Shown here piece by piece: positions 35,228 to 45,509 of a stretch of 64,000 bases of DNA (positions are counted from its first letter, which is position 1; each line of letters opens with the position of its first letter). Both the position numbers and the translations under genes were made by a program. Source of the DNA: Sthenelais limicola (lineage: Eukaryota > Annelida > Polychaeta > Phyllodocida > Sigalionidae). The notes below the pieces were generated by a model that had not been told where the DNA came from, did no database searches, and saw only the letters and a program-made list of their open reading frames with translations. The DNA is taken from positions 114,145,916 through 114,209,915 of the forward strand of contig OW804098.1 of the NCBI GenBank assembly GCA_942159475.1, written 5' to 3'.

Positions 35228-36367
35228 GTGAGTAGAACAGCTTTGTATTGTATGTCAAACATTTCGCTAGTAAACAGCAACTTGCTAACGAATCTATAAA
35301 GACACAAATAGTTGTTTGAATTAATCTATAAGATTAAAATGGATTCCTCTTGTTATCTCTGCTATGGTCCTATTGACTGATTCTCATGAATTCATTAAGA
35401 TAATTTGTACCTGTGTTTGTTACCTAACTATTAGATGTTTTCCAGGGTTGATTCACCTTTTTCATCTTCCTTCAATCGACCATTTGCTTTCTCTTTTCTT
35501 TGCACCTCAACCATTTCCCTACCCATATCTCATCCCCTTCAGATACAAAAACATTTGCTTTGTAGTCCATTTTGGGAAATGTTTCTTGAAATCTTTGACA
35601 TTGAATTTGTTTTTCAGTTCCCAGTGAGAAACCACTCAAATTACCAACATGCGATTAATCAAAGGGTATACCTATAGTGTTAATATGCATGTTCTCTAGA
35701 GCCAGTCTCATTGGTCAAGTGGTTATCGTGTTAGACTTTATAACTAGACATTGTGAAGTTGAGTCCCAGAGCAGACAACCTTTTTCATTTGTTCCAGAAA
35801 AATTGAGTCACAAGTGGCAACAATTATATTTTGCAAAGTTAAAAGTTATTTTCACATAATCTCTTTGTAGAAATGTTCCCATTGCTTGGGTATTATGTGC
35901 CAGTGGTAGCATAAATTTATATAAGTACCAAATTTCAAGACTGCATGTGTATTGAATATAGCTAGCTGTACATGTCTGAGGCCTTTCTATAGAGTATATT
36001 TAGCTACTTAGTAAATACCAAATATTGCAAACCTTTTTTTAAAAATAAATATATTAAACTTAAAAATATGGAAATATTTAATAGCTCTCCTAATGTTTAC
36101 CACCATTGGAATCCACTTGATCTCGTCTTTTCAAATATTTCTGTCTTAAATGTGGGTTATTTGAGAGAATTAGTGAAGGCGAATTGTAGATTTACTGAAG
36201 ATCTGACCCATGTAATATTTCCAGTGTTTTGAGTTAATGGTACAACCCTATTCGGAGCCCTTATATGATGTACTCGCTGTCATAGTCGCTGGAACTAAAC
36301 ATGTTTATATATATTGGGCGACTAGATTTGTCTATGGATGGCAAGTACTGTGAGTATGTTGGGAGAT
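35228..36367. other. Downstream intron and repeats
   Basis: 35698-35778 looks like a tRNA-derived SINE head (A-box-like TGGTCAAGTGGTTA, poor B box GAAGTTGAGTCCC). 35790-36150 is a diverged family B MITE. The next receptor exon is not visible. Confidence 0.45.
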
Positions 36368-36597
36368 ATGGGTCAAGTTATCAAAAAATGTACAATTCAC
36401 GTTCACCAATCTCAATAATTTAAGAAAAAAAATCATCTTCAAAATGCAGTTTAACATAACGGAACTGATACTTTAAATCAATGCGATACCAAATATACTC
36501 AGACATACCTGGTATTCTTTTTTTGAAAGCCTAATTCAGCAAGATTTCTTACATTTTTAGAGCTGCCAATTGTACATTTTCCACAAATCTGACCCAT
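36368..36597. mobile_element. Family A MITE
   Basis: Ends ATGGGTCAAGTTATC and AAATCTGACCCAT with inner AAAATGTACAATT / AATTGTACATTTT inverted repeats. 230 bp, non-coding. Confidence 0.7.
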
Positions 36598-36730
36598 ATG
36601 CCGAGTATGGCGAGTCACCCATACCCAAAGGTGTTTCTACAGAGATTTCCACTATTGGACACCCATACCCATACCCCTACCATACCCATATACCCATACC
36701 TATAGCATCAGCTTCAGCATATAGCAACTT

Positions 36731-36958
36731 GGGTGAAATCGCCAGAAAGTGTACAATTCACCTTCAGCAATCCTCTCAAACAACCCAAATTTAGGACAAA
36801 AATCAGGTTCAAAATTGAGTTCAACATAATATAACCAAACAGATTGTTTGAATCAAAGCAACACTTAATATAGGCCTTGACGATTTTTAGGTCTAACTTA
36901 GCAGAATTTACTAAACGTGTTGATCTGCCAATTGTACATTTTCTAAAAATTTGACCCA
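36731..36958. mobile_element. Family A MITE
   Basis: Ends TGGGTGAAATCGCC and AATTTGACCCA with the same inner GTACAATT repeats; body with CAAATTTAGG and ATCAAAGCAACACT as in the other copies. 228 bp. Confidence 0.7.
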
Positions 36959-38157
36959 CTTGTCTTTTCCCAGGATTGTGTGTTTGGCCCTGTATTTCCC
37001 GACCTACATGGTCCCAGCTTAACATAGACTGTACTGACAATCAACACAGAATATCCATCAGCACAAAAGGTTCATTCCAATTTTATTCACTTAAAAATAG
37101 TTGATATCCTGAAATTAAATGAATATTGACTTTTAAAAGTGAAAAATATGGCGATATATTATTGTAGGTTCTGATGTTGTCATGTTGTCTTGCAAACTTC
37201 ATGCATCTCATGAACTTGTGAGTTGATGAGCTGATCTTCTGTCTCAGAGTCGCCAGGATCAAAATGCTTGAAAAAGAAAATTTATTTAGAGTAAGTTTTG
37301 ACACAAATTGTGAGTGCAAAATTGAAAATAAAAGTAAATTAAATGTGTACAAATGCGAATCTTTATCATGATTCCTATATATTTGTACTCAATGGCTATA
37401 AATAAATGTTATGTGTTCCAGGAAAAATGAGTCACAAGTCGCTAAACATTGATATTGTTTAATGATTTTTCCACATGAACCCTTGCTCAGAATGTTTTCT
37501 TTTTGGGGTGTTTATTGTTGTTAATAACATGAACATTTTGTAAATCCCCGACCCCATGAGGCACATTTTTCGTAATATTTTTGCAAATAAAAAATTACAA
37601 ACCCTGACAGACTTTTAGTAGAGTCAATATAAGATAAAAAAAATGGCCCAACCCTAAAGAAATTGCAACAAAAGGTTTATGGCAACATATCCAAAGTTAG
37701 ACAAAATCCGCGCTTGGGAAAGTTGAAAAAAATGCAAAAACAAAAATGGCGGCCACTAACAATTTTAGACACCATAATTCAGGGTTAAATCTACATAGAA
37801 TGTCACATCTCAGCTTTTATTAGGGCTATGATGTGAGTTTTCCTCAGTTTTAAGGCACATGCAGGGAATCCATTTCTGAGATAGAGGTGATCTGACTTCA
37901 GATATTATGGCGTCCACAAATATTGGCAAGTAATCTGGAATGGCTTTGAAATACAAGAGGTACAAGTTTGAGGTACAAGTTTGTACAAGTACTTGTTTGA
38001 GGTACAAGAATCAACCATAAAACGTTTTGTTAGAATAGAATAGAAAATCTTTTATTTGTCCAATTAAGGTAATACAATTACAATCATCTGTAGACAAATA
38101 CGTCAACATATATATATACTGATGCATCAAATCAGAGTCCAACGCATATCTTCCAGG

Positions 38158-38487
38158 TTAACCTAATTTGGAATAATTTTCTAAGATGCTACATTTGGTT
38201 AAATATTTGAGTAGTTGAGTAGGGTGCGTACTGACTAGTATAGTATTTCTTATCTTATTCATTATATCTTCTTTCCTGCCATTAGGAGACAAAGGCTTAA
38301 TAAAATAAAATATTTCTTTGGGGTTAAGTTGTATATTGACTCTACTAATTCCCCATCCAGGGGAATGGGGAATATATTTGATACTGCGGTACACTAAGGG
38401 GAATCCCCGCCTGGGTGGGGGCATATTTCCTCTGACATCCCCCCACCATTCCTGCTTAGTCCATTTTGGGTAAGATTTTGCGTGCAC
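38158..38487 (-). pseudogene. 109-codon ORF kept in both duplication copies, unrecognised
   Basis: Reads ...GDVRGNMPPPRRGFPLVYRS ... PLSPNGRK ... KYLTKCSILENYSKLG. Its partner is at 63012-63341. Downstream on the same strand lies GACAAATAAAAGATTTTC followed by (TATTC)n, the look of a non-LTR element 3' end, so it is probably a retrotransposon tail. I do not recognise the protein. Confidence 0.3.
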
Positions 38488-38567
38488 TTATTATACTACA
38501 GACCGCATTGGTCTAGTGGCGCCACCACGGTGTTCCATCACAGACTAAAATCAATATACAACTCGGA

Positions 38568-38658
38568 TTTAGCGTGAGAACTGTCTGTACTCCCATAGAC
38601 GTCCCTCAGCCTTCGGCCTTGGGACGTCTATGGGAGTACAGACAGTTCTCACGCTAAA
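38568..38658. repeat. Perfect 38-bp inverted repeat with 15-base loop
   Basis: TTTAGCGTGAGAACTGTCTG... at 38568-38605 returns exactly inverted at 38621-38658. It lies in the ~230 bp present only in this copy of the segmental duplication. Confidence 0.9.
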
Positions 38659-39420
38659 ATCCTCGTTGTCAATTGCTATATTAACCCCAGGGTTAGAAGG
38701 GTGGGGTTGCAATAGGGGATTTGCATAGCCGCCATTTTGTATATTGATTCACAAGGAATTATGGGACCAATGGTACAGTCTAAAATCTATAAAAATCATG
38801 CCATGTTCAACATGGATTATTTATCAATGCTCTAATTTCAATATCCATGTGTTATACATGTTTCCGTGACACAATCTTTCCCATCATACACTTGGTTTTC
38901 ATAAATCATTAATACAAGCTCTGATATTGGTGATACATTCTCGCACTTTTCAATGAAAATGTTGCCAAACATTTGTATAACAGATTTCATCAAAATCCAT
39001 CCCAGAATGCACTGTGACAGACATGCGCAGTGGCACATGCAAACCCGCTATTGACAAGAGCATAATTTGTCTCACCACAGCAATGAAAACACATGTTGTC
39101 CATCATTTCATGGGCCTCGTTGGCCTCCGGGGCCAGGAAAACCATGTTCTGCTGTTGTTGTGGTTGCTGCTGTTGTTGTTGTTGCATCCCTTCTCTGTCT
39201 TACGTGCTCCATAGGTCCGTCTGACACTTCCATTGCCTGATAAGGTAGTGTAACTTCCATTTCCTGATAAGATAGTGTAATGTAACATTATTAGTGTAAT
39301 GTAACATTACGTAACATTGTGTAACCTCATTAAATATTAATTATCACCCATTAATTATATTATCTCATTACTAAAATCGCTAATTATACTTAGCCACCCA
39401 GTACTGTGCAAGTCTACTTA

Positions 39421-40989
39421 TTCATGCTAAGCCATAGGTATTACGTAAGGGCTCTGCCCCCTACTCTTTACCCACATCCTGGAGGAAGATTTGTAGTTGG
39501 ATTCTAGTTCAAGAGGGAATTTGTGATTGATTACAGGAAAATGAGTCATAAGGGTCAGATCTTCAGAAAATCTACATTTCGACACATCTCTCAAATTAGA
39601 GTGACAAATTTTTAAAGCTAGGTATATCTGAATGTATTCAGTATAATATTCATTCAATAAATATGTCTGGTTATGTTGAACTGTATTTTGAACCTGATTT
39701 TTGTCTGAAATTTGGGTTATTTGAGGGGATTGGTGAATAGAAGGCCAAATGTACATTTTCTGAATACTTGACCCCATAAGTCACAAGATTGATATTTTGT
39801 AAGTGTTTTATTGACAAACTCTTTATAGGAATATACATGTTCATGTTTTGTGTATCTAGCGCATTCAAATACAAGTATGTATCTAAGTTCAAAAATTTAT
39901 CCATGCGTTTCCAATATCATCCTATGTATAATATTTAGCTAAATTACTAGTCATTATTTACCCAGCCCCAGACACAAGATTAATGTTAAAATGTTTTTAA
40001 AAGATTTTATTTCTTTATTTTGCAAGGTAACTGGTGTTGACATGTAAAGTTCATAGGAGGTGTGATGTAATAGTCTCTTTACTACATATAACAGTTTTTT
40101 GGACAAATTTTATCCAGGTTGATATGCTAGCTTACGCCATACTTAATGTGACTTGGGTCAGACCCGGTCTTCCTTCACACCTCTTGTGGTTCTGGGGTGC
40201 GTTACACAAAGGGAGATATGCAATATTCCGTCTCTAATCAACTAATGTGAGACACACACAAAATTGTGCATATTTGTGAAGTGGGTTACGTCCTAAGTTT
40301 GTACTTTGCGTCTCCACTGGGGAGTGAGTCTCCACTTGCAAGTGATATATCAACGTCATTTAAATGGAAACGTATTAAAGTATAGAGACGCTATATTATT
40401 CAATTCTATCTTGACCAATTTAAGACACACATTTTTTTGTGCGTCCTACATTAGTCTATATTGTCTATCTCCCTTTATGTAACAAACCCACCTGTTGCTG
40501 GATAGGGCTCTTGAGGCCTTAATTTGACAAATCAACATGTAATGGCCCTTTCTTAGATCGACAAATTTCAAAGGCAGCTAGTGACAAACAACAAAGACAA
40601 TTTCTTAGCCTGACAAATCGACAAAGACCTTAACAGTCCTTAATGACAAAAATCTGGCTGTTTAACAAAAATATAGTGACAATCGACAAAAGAATTCTCT
40701 TAGTGACAAATGACAATTGTTGTTTTTTTGGTAGGGCCAAGAGAAATTAATTAACCTCTGGGTGGGTGGGAAGTGATCTGCAAGCGGGGGTGTCAGAGTG
40801 GCGGGGATCAGTCTGTCAACAGCTTACAAGCCCTTGGATTATACCAACTGCCGGCTTTTCATATTGAACCCATCATCTCCAATGATGGACATAATTGTCC
40901 ACCCAAAAATATTGCAACATTTTGAAACTGATTATTTCTTCATCTGGGTGTACAATGTATGGAGACCTGCAGGGTTATATGAACAACAA
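39421..40989. other. Gene-free stretch
   Basis: 39548-39780 is a diverged family A MITE. 40540-40730 has many TGACAAA words (a decayed simple repeat). No coding region found. Confidence 0.4.
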
Positions 40990-41330
40990 TGACATCTGTG
41001 GTCTGGATCACAATGGATGGTTGCTTACTTAGTACCCATTGGTAACACAGGCACACATAAAGTTAGCTGTTATGGTTCACACTTTGTTTAGTATGAATAT
41101 GATATTTTATTCTGTAATGAAAAAATACTTACATCTGCCTCAAATTCGTTGTTGTCATCACCCTTAAAAACCAATTACTCAGTGACATTACAATATTTTC
41201 TCAAATGTGAAGTATTAGATATATGAATATTTTTATTCCAGTAAAAAGTACAGGAAATGGTCAAAAGCTTCTGCAGTGCAGTTGTTCCAGCTCGACTTCA
41301 GCCATGTATTGAACGAATAATTACAATCAG
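40990..41330. repeat. Dispersed repeat D, copy 2
   Basis: Matches 18719-19039, and continues past the point where that copy is joined to a tRNA fragment (CATGTATTGAACGAATAATT here against GTATTGAAAGAATCAGTTCG there). Confidence 0.75.
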
Positions 41331-42337
41331 TTAAGATCAGTTACAGATAAAATGAACGGTTAATTTGATGAATGATGAAAGAAACATATATCCTAGCTTC
41401 AAGATAAAGACAAGATAAAAATCTAAAGTGCACATCTCTTCAGACAATTAAAGAAAACAAATGATTTCTATGTCAATGTTTTGCACTTTATTATACAAGC
41501 ATTGCTCTAAAAACAATGTATCTAGTGTAATTTACGCATAGTGCGTATTTCACTAGTGACACTAGTGATTTACGTCCTGTAGTCACGGCAACCAATCTGT
41601 TCTTTTACTAAGATTACCAGTAAAATTCAAAATTATGACTCGATTTTTTTTATTTTCATGATTGAAAGCATGTAAATTAAATCTGTTACCTAACTCGTTG
41701 GTTTCAATCGCTTAGAATATTGCAGTTGGTTTCAGTCACTTAGAATATTGCAGTTGGTTTCAGTCACTTAGAATTGTTGGTTTCAGTCGCATAGAATATT
41801 GCACTCGTTGCTACGCAACTCATGCAATATTCATGCTCCTTCAACCAACTCGTTAGTTAACCTGTATGTATTTGCCTGTACAACTTACAGGTCAGATCTT
41901 CAGAAAATGTACAATTTACCTTCACCAATCCTATCAAATGCAGTTTAGCATAGGTTCGGTAAATGATGCTTTTATAAGAGGTGTAATAAAGTTGTTATTA
42001 CAGGTTTTATTTTTACAGAAGCTTTCATGCTAGTTTGCCGTTCTTCAGGTGACAACATGCAATAATTCCATTAGTAATGTACTAGTCCCTTACCGCTTTA
42101 CAAGTAATGAACGGCAATCGGTACATCAATATTGAATGTGTACACCGATTACAAGTAATGAACGGCAAAAGTTCTGAATTCAAAACAAAACAAAACAAAA
42201 CAAAGTCACTTTTGGTCAGAAGGTCACTCAGCCCTCCAGGCCATGTAACCCACTGGCCTATAGTCCCGCTCATGTTGGGAATAGTTCATGAATAATTCCT
42301 CAAATTGCCTCATATATCTATCATTTGTGCCACTTAC
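41331..42337. other. Gene-free stretch
   Basis: 41697-41805 holds four tandem copies of ~28 bp (GGTTTCAGTCACTTAGAATA). 41500-41560 is a dispersed repeat in inverse orientation to 31260. 41885-41960 is a family A MITE end. No exon found for the minus-strand gene whose signal-peptide exon is at 42338. Confidence 0.45.
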
Positions 42338-42409
42338 CTGAACAGTTGAGAGGGCAACAACAATGAGGACAAGGAAGACCAGGCACTTTACACCCTTCAT
42401 CTTGCCAAT
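42338..42409 (-). CDS. Signal-peptide exon of an unidentified secreted or membrane protein
   Basis: On the minus strand TTTGTTCCAG|ATTGGCAAG gives a good acceptor, then ATG at 42398-42400 opens MKGVKCLVFLVLIVVALSTV with a final Q, a classic signal peptide (basic n-region, hydrophobic core, small residues). It ends at a perfect CAG|GTAAGT donor in phase 0. The frame stays open into the intron to 42224, but that tail is probably not translated. The rest of the gene was not found. The truncated retroelement begins ~70 bp upstream. Confidence 0.55.
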
Positions 42410-42489
42410 CTGGAACAAATAGAAACTTAAAGATAAATACCAGCGTTGTCAGCACTGCAGCAGGAGGGAATTCAAGGAACTAATGCCAT

Positions 42490-42876
42490 ACTATAGATGT
42501 CACCTTTAGGCCCCAAGACCTAGAATTTGCCTCCCGTATCGGGACTCAGGGAGTACGTTAGAATGCCCCCCGAAACATTATTCTAAAGTTTAGGAATGAA
42601 ACAACTAGAAACCGCATATTCAAGAGCAAGATCCGTCTGAAGGATAGTGAGGCCTATCAAAACTGTTATCTGAACCCTGACCTTCCCGAAAAGGTCGCAC
42701 ATAGCCATGCTGACATGCACCAAATACTGGCACATGCCAAGAAATCAGAGATGAGTTATAAGATTTCCCTGAGTAGGGGTAAAATCAATGTAGATGGTAA
42801 CGAATATACACACGACCAGTTAAACCTCTACCTGAGGGGATTAAGATTTCTCAAGTTAAAACTTGAGAATTTCTAA
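42490..42876 (+). pseudogene. ORF1-type RRM/C-terminal domain remnant
   Basis: One frame reads TFRPQDLEFASRIGTQGVR, one stop (TAG at 42559), then NAPRNIILKFRNETTRNRIF, YLNPDLPEKVAHSHADM, KSEMSYKISLSRGKINVDGN and ends at TAA 42874. This is the layout of L1/CR1-type ORF1 RNA-chaperone domains (RIGK ... PRPIIVKF ... YLNEDL). The end overlaps the next frame by 14 nt in a +1 relation, so in the parent element it may have been one protein with the NADAR domain. Confidence 0.65.
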
Positions 42877-43975
42877 TTTTAGCAAAGCAAATTTTAGCAA
42901 AGCTCTCTTCACGTTCAATGGTAAAATCTTCCATACTGCCGAGCAGGCTTACCAATTTACTAGAGCCACCCAAACTAATAATGCCTCAATTGCCTCTACA
43001 ATCGAGTCCACACTGTGCCCCAGACTAGCTAAAAAGTGGGGGGACCGGTGTGGGCAAAACGACAACTGGGACCGTCTCAAAAACAGAGTGATGGAGGATA
43101 TACTGCATGAAAAGTTCAAGCAGTGCAAGGAGGCCAGTTCGGAATTACTAGACTCGGGTGAGGTAGTTCTAGCCGAATGTACGAGGGATCTATGGTGGGG
43201 GACAGGCATTGCCTTATCCAATAATGTCCTAATCGATGTAAATACCGCATGGCCTGGAAAAAACCATCATGGACTCATCCTGGCAACAATTAGAGAGAAT
43301 CTTCGCAGAGATGAGTTTGTTAAGACGGCCCCTCCCCTGGCGCATGAAGACGATGGCGATTATCATGACGTTTGGGCAAAAGATCAAGAAGATATGATGA
43401 ATGATTATTATTTTCAAATCGGCATGGCCATGCCTCTCACGGGAAACCCAGAGGTAGATAATGCCATGATACAAGATTTGCAAGAGGAGCGCCCTGAGGA
43501 TACTAGATCCAACCGAACCGAATCAGAGGTTGATGAAGATGAGGATGACGAGGAGGAAGAGCCCAAAGCACCCCCCCTCACAGTATTAGAGCAGGCCATA
43601 AATGACGAAGTCAATACTATTCTATCCCAATTTGACCAGCCAACTAACGGGCACAACAAAGCAGCAGGTGCTGTGGGGGGAGATGCCACTACGGTGGGGG
43701 CTACCGCCGCCCCACTGATCCAACCTATAACTGCCACACCTAGTAATGGTAAACCTTCCTCGGCTGAGCCTAATAGGCAATCAAGAGCATCAAAACACCA
43801 ACAAGCTCCAAATAGGCCTGGCACCCGTAGCATGAGTAGCAGCGGGCAGAGGCCCCAGCCACTCTCTGACAAGCCGCCACTGAAGACGGTCACGCCGAAT
43901 AGCAGCCCAACACGTGGAACCCCAACCCCTACCCAAAAGTCAAGTTCAACCAGCTCGAAAGGCAAGTCCCAGTAA
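42863..43975 (+). CDS. NADAR (YbiA/DUF1768) domain protein of a retrotransposon
   Basis: 370 codons. No ATG precedes the domain: the frame opens after a TAA at 42857, so translation must come through the overlapping ORF1 frame or the start is lost. Residues ~4-155 carry the NADAR pattern: SNF, FTFNGKIFHTAEQAYQ (catalytic-region Glu at 27), AKKWG at 56-60, W69, LKNRVMEDILHEKF, VVLAECTRDLWWGTGI (the D-xWGxG motif, 109-116). An acidic run follows near 215-235, then a Pro/Ser/Thr-rich disordered tail. NADAR enzymes are N-glycosidases; some remove ADP-ribose from guanine in nucleic acid. In this setting the role is unknown. The key motifs are intact and the frame has no stop, so the domain looks kept by selection until recently. 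Confidence 0.85.
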   Translation: MRISNFSKANFSKALFTFNGKIFHTAEQAYQFTRATQTNNASIASTIESTLCPRLAKKWGDRCGQNDNWDRLKNRVMEDILHEKFKQCKEASSELLDSGEVVLAECTRDLWWGTGIALSNNVLIDVNTAWPGKNHHGLILATIRENLRRDEFVKTAPPLAHEDDGDYHDVWAKDQEDMMNDYYFQIGMAMPLTGNPEVDNAMIQDLQEERPEDTRSNRTESEVDEDEDDEEEEPKAPPLTVLEQAINDEVNTILSQFDQPTNGHNKAAGAVGGDATTVGATAAPLIQPITATPSNGKPSSAEPNRQSRASKHQQAPNRPGTRSMSSSGQRPQPLSDKPPLKTVTPNSSPTRGTPTPTQKSSSTSSKGKSQ

Positions 43976-43976
43976 C

Positions 43977-44612
43977 ATGGCTTTTCATGACGACCCGACA
44001 ATGGTAAACATTCTCATATTATGTGACTCTAGGGGAGCTTCCCTGCATCTCTACCTCCAGAACGACGAGGTCAGAATTAAAACACTGCCAGGTAAAGGTT
44101 TGAAGTTGCTCTTCGACTTAGGTAGGGAACATATCGCTTACTATCAGCCCACTCAAGTAATTTATTTTGGCGGCGTGTGTGATTTTACAAGGAAAGATGC
44201 CATAAGCAAAAAGATATCCGTTCGCTGGCCTGACGCCCAGGCCCTTGAGAATTATGTGGAGAACCAAGTCCTCCAAGTATCAGGGGCAATGCAGACCCAC
44301 TTCCCGGACATATGTCCAATCTACGCAGGTGTGTGTGGCCTCTCCCTCAATACCTACAATAGAGAGTACCACCGCGATCCAACCCAATCCATTTTAGACG
44401 AGGCAATCACTGACTACAACTTCTGGTTAAAAGGCTATAACATGGATAGGGGAATTATACACCCAACAGTCACTAGTAAGGTCCACAGGTACACCTATGG
44501 GGTAGTGACCAACAACTACGGCGCCTTGAAAGATGGTGTACACGGCAAATGGTACATCGTGAAAGACTGGGCCAAGCAGTTGGAAAAATGTCACTTTCTA
44601 AACCTACAGTAA
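43977..44612 (+). CDS. SGNH/GDSL-like hydrolase (esterase-type) retrotransposon protein
   Basis: 211 residues. The ATG lies one base after the NADAR stop (TAACATGG) with a strong start context, which suggests termination-reinitiation. Block I is ILILCDSRGA with the nucleophile Ser; the block III position reads FGGVCD where GxND is usual (Asn replaced by Cys); block V is KDGVHGK with the Asp/His pair. CR1-group elements often have an esterase domain of this kind in ORF1, thought to act on lipid or RNP assembly. Other reading: an inactive SGNH fold. Small alpha/beta size fits the family. Confidence 0.7.
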   Translation: MAFHDDPTMVNILILCDSRGASLHLYLQNDEVRIKTLPGKGLKLLFDLGREHIAYYQPTQVIYFGGVCDFTRKDAISKKISVRWPDAQALENYVENQVLQVSGAMQTHFPDICPIYAGVCGLSLNTYNREYHRDPTQSILDEAITDYNFWLKGYNMDRGIIHPTVTSKVHRYTYGVVTNNYGALKDGVHGKWYIVKDWAKQLEKCHFLNLQ

Positions 44613-45509
44613 TGACATATGGCACATGCCTATTAATCACTTGCTATCATAAATAAGACATTAGAAGTCAGTGGCAAATGCCAATTATTATTTCTACTAT
44701 TAGCACTATTTAAACTGAACCTCACTCGATATGTTTATGACTTGTTGACTAGTGGAGTTAGTGCCACCGTTATATGTGTTCCCAGCCTATCTCCAACATT
44801 TGCTTACTACATTGTACATGCACTTGTATTTGTATTGGGCCCGATCCATATTTGCTCCACCGATCATACCTCATATAATTCCACCTACATATGGGAATCG
44901 ATTGTTGCTTATAAATGGATATATTGTTGGCCGCTTAAACTTATTCTGCTCTACCATATGGTTTTGCGCCCACAATCCTATTTTTTCCAGCTGACTTGTC
45001 CCCAGTTTGCTACTTACACCCTAACACCAAGAGGTCTATATATGTGACTGTATATATATGTAATGATCCTGACTCGATATATTTTGTATCTTACTTTCGC
45101 CATCGAGGTTTTGGCGGTTACCAGGCCTTGAATCTGTCCTATACTTACCTGTTTCACGTATTACTATGTATTCAAGCCAACTTATACTGTCTTCATAGTT
45201 CTTTTGATTTTGCGTTGAGTCTGGACTCACTGCCCCTAGCATTACTGCTTGTAACTAGAATAGCAGATCGTATGAGAGTATACAATTATTTGCTACTCAC
45301 TGTTTCAAAGGTTGATCAGATTACTTGCTAATGTATAAGTATAACTCCTGTATTGTCCTCTTCATATGATAGGGATATAACTATACCGATAAGACTATGT
45401 AACCTAATTAAGGACCCGTTTGAACCAAGCTCGCAAACTAAGGCACATGCCTACTTGCTGATCTTGTTTGGAAGAAAGGAAGAAAACTGTCTAAAGTTAA
45501 GTTTGATAT
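44613..45509 (+). other. Inter-ORF region of the NADAR retroelement
   Basis: About 900 bp without a credible coding frame. Contains three of the GGCANATGCC palindromes (44621, 44673, 45442). Possibly a spacer that drives ORF2 expression. Confidence 0.45.

Larger units (their letters stand above)
36890..39420. repeat. Segmental duplication, copy 1
   Basis: Very similar, in the same orientation and order, to 61700-64000 (which runs off the window). Shared marks include CAACACAGAATATCCATCAG, GAGGTACAAGTTTGTACAAG and the run to CAGTACTGT at the end. This copy has ~230 bp (about 38455-38690) that the other lacks; the other has a ~70-bp (TA)n-containing insert near 61735. It contains pieces of family B and C repeats and a CR1-like 3' end (minus) at ~38030-38060. 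Confidence 0.9.

Noticed and set aside
35698..35778. A functional tRNA gene
   Set aside because: The A-box-like part is good, but the stems do not close and the B box is poor; at most a SINE head.
42224..42337. Extension of the signal-peptide frame into a 64-residue secreted peptide
   Set aside because: A perfect CAG|GTAAGT donor ends the exon at 42338; the later codons are more likely intronic.
44742..45331. Overlapping plus-strand frames between the SGNH and endonuclease genes
   Set aside because: Tyr/Leu/Ile-rich, overlapping in two frames, without family motifs; treated as chance.
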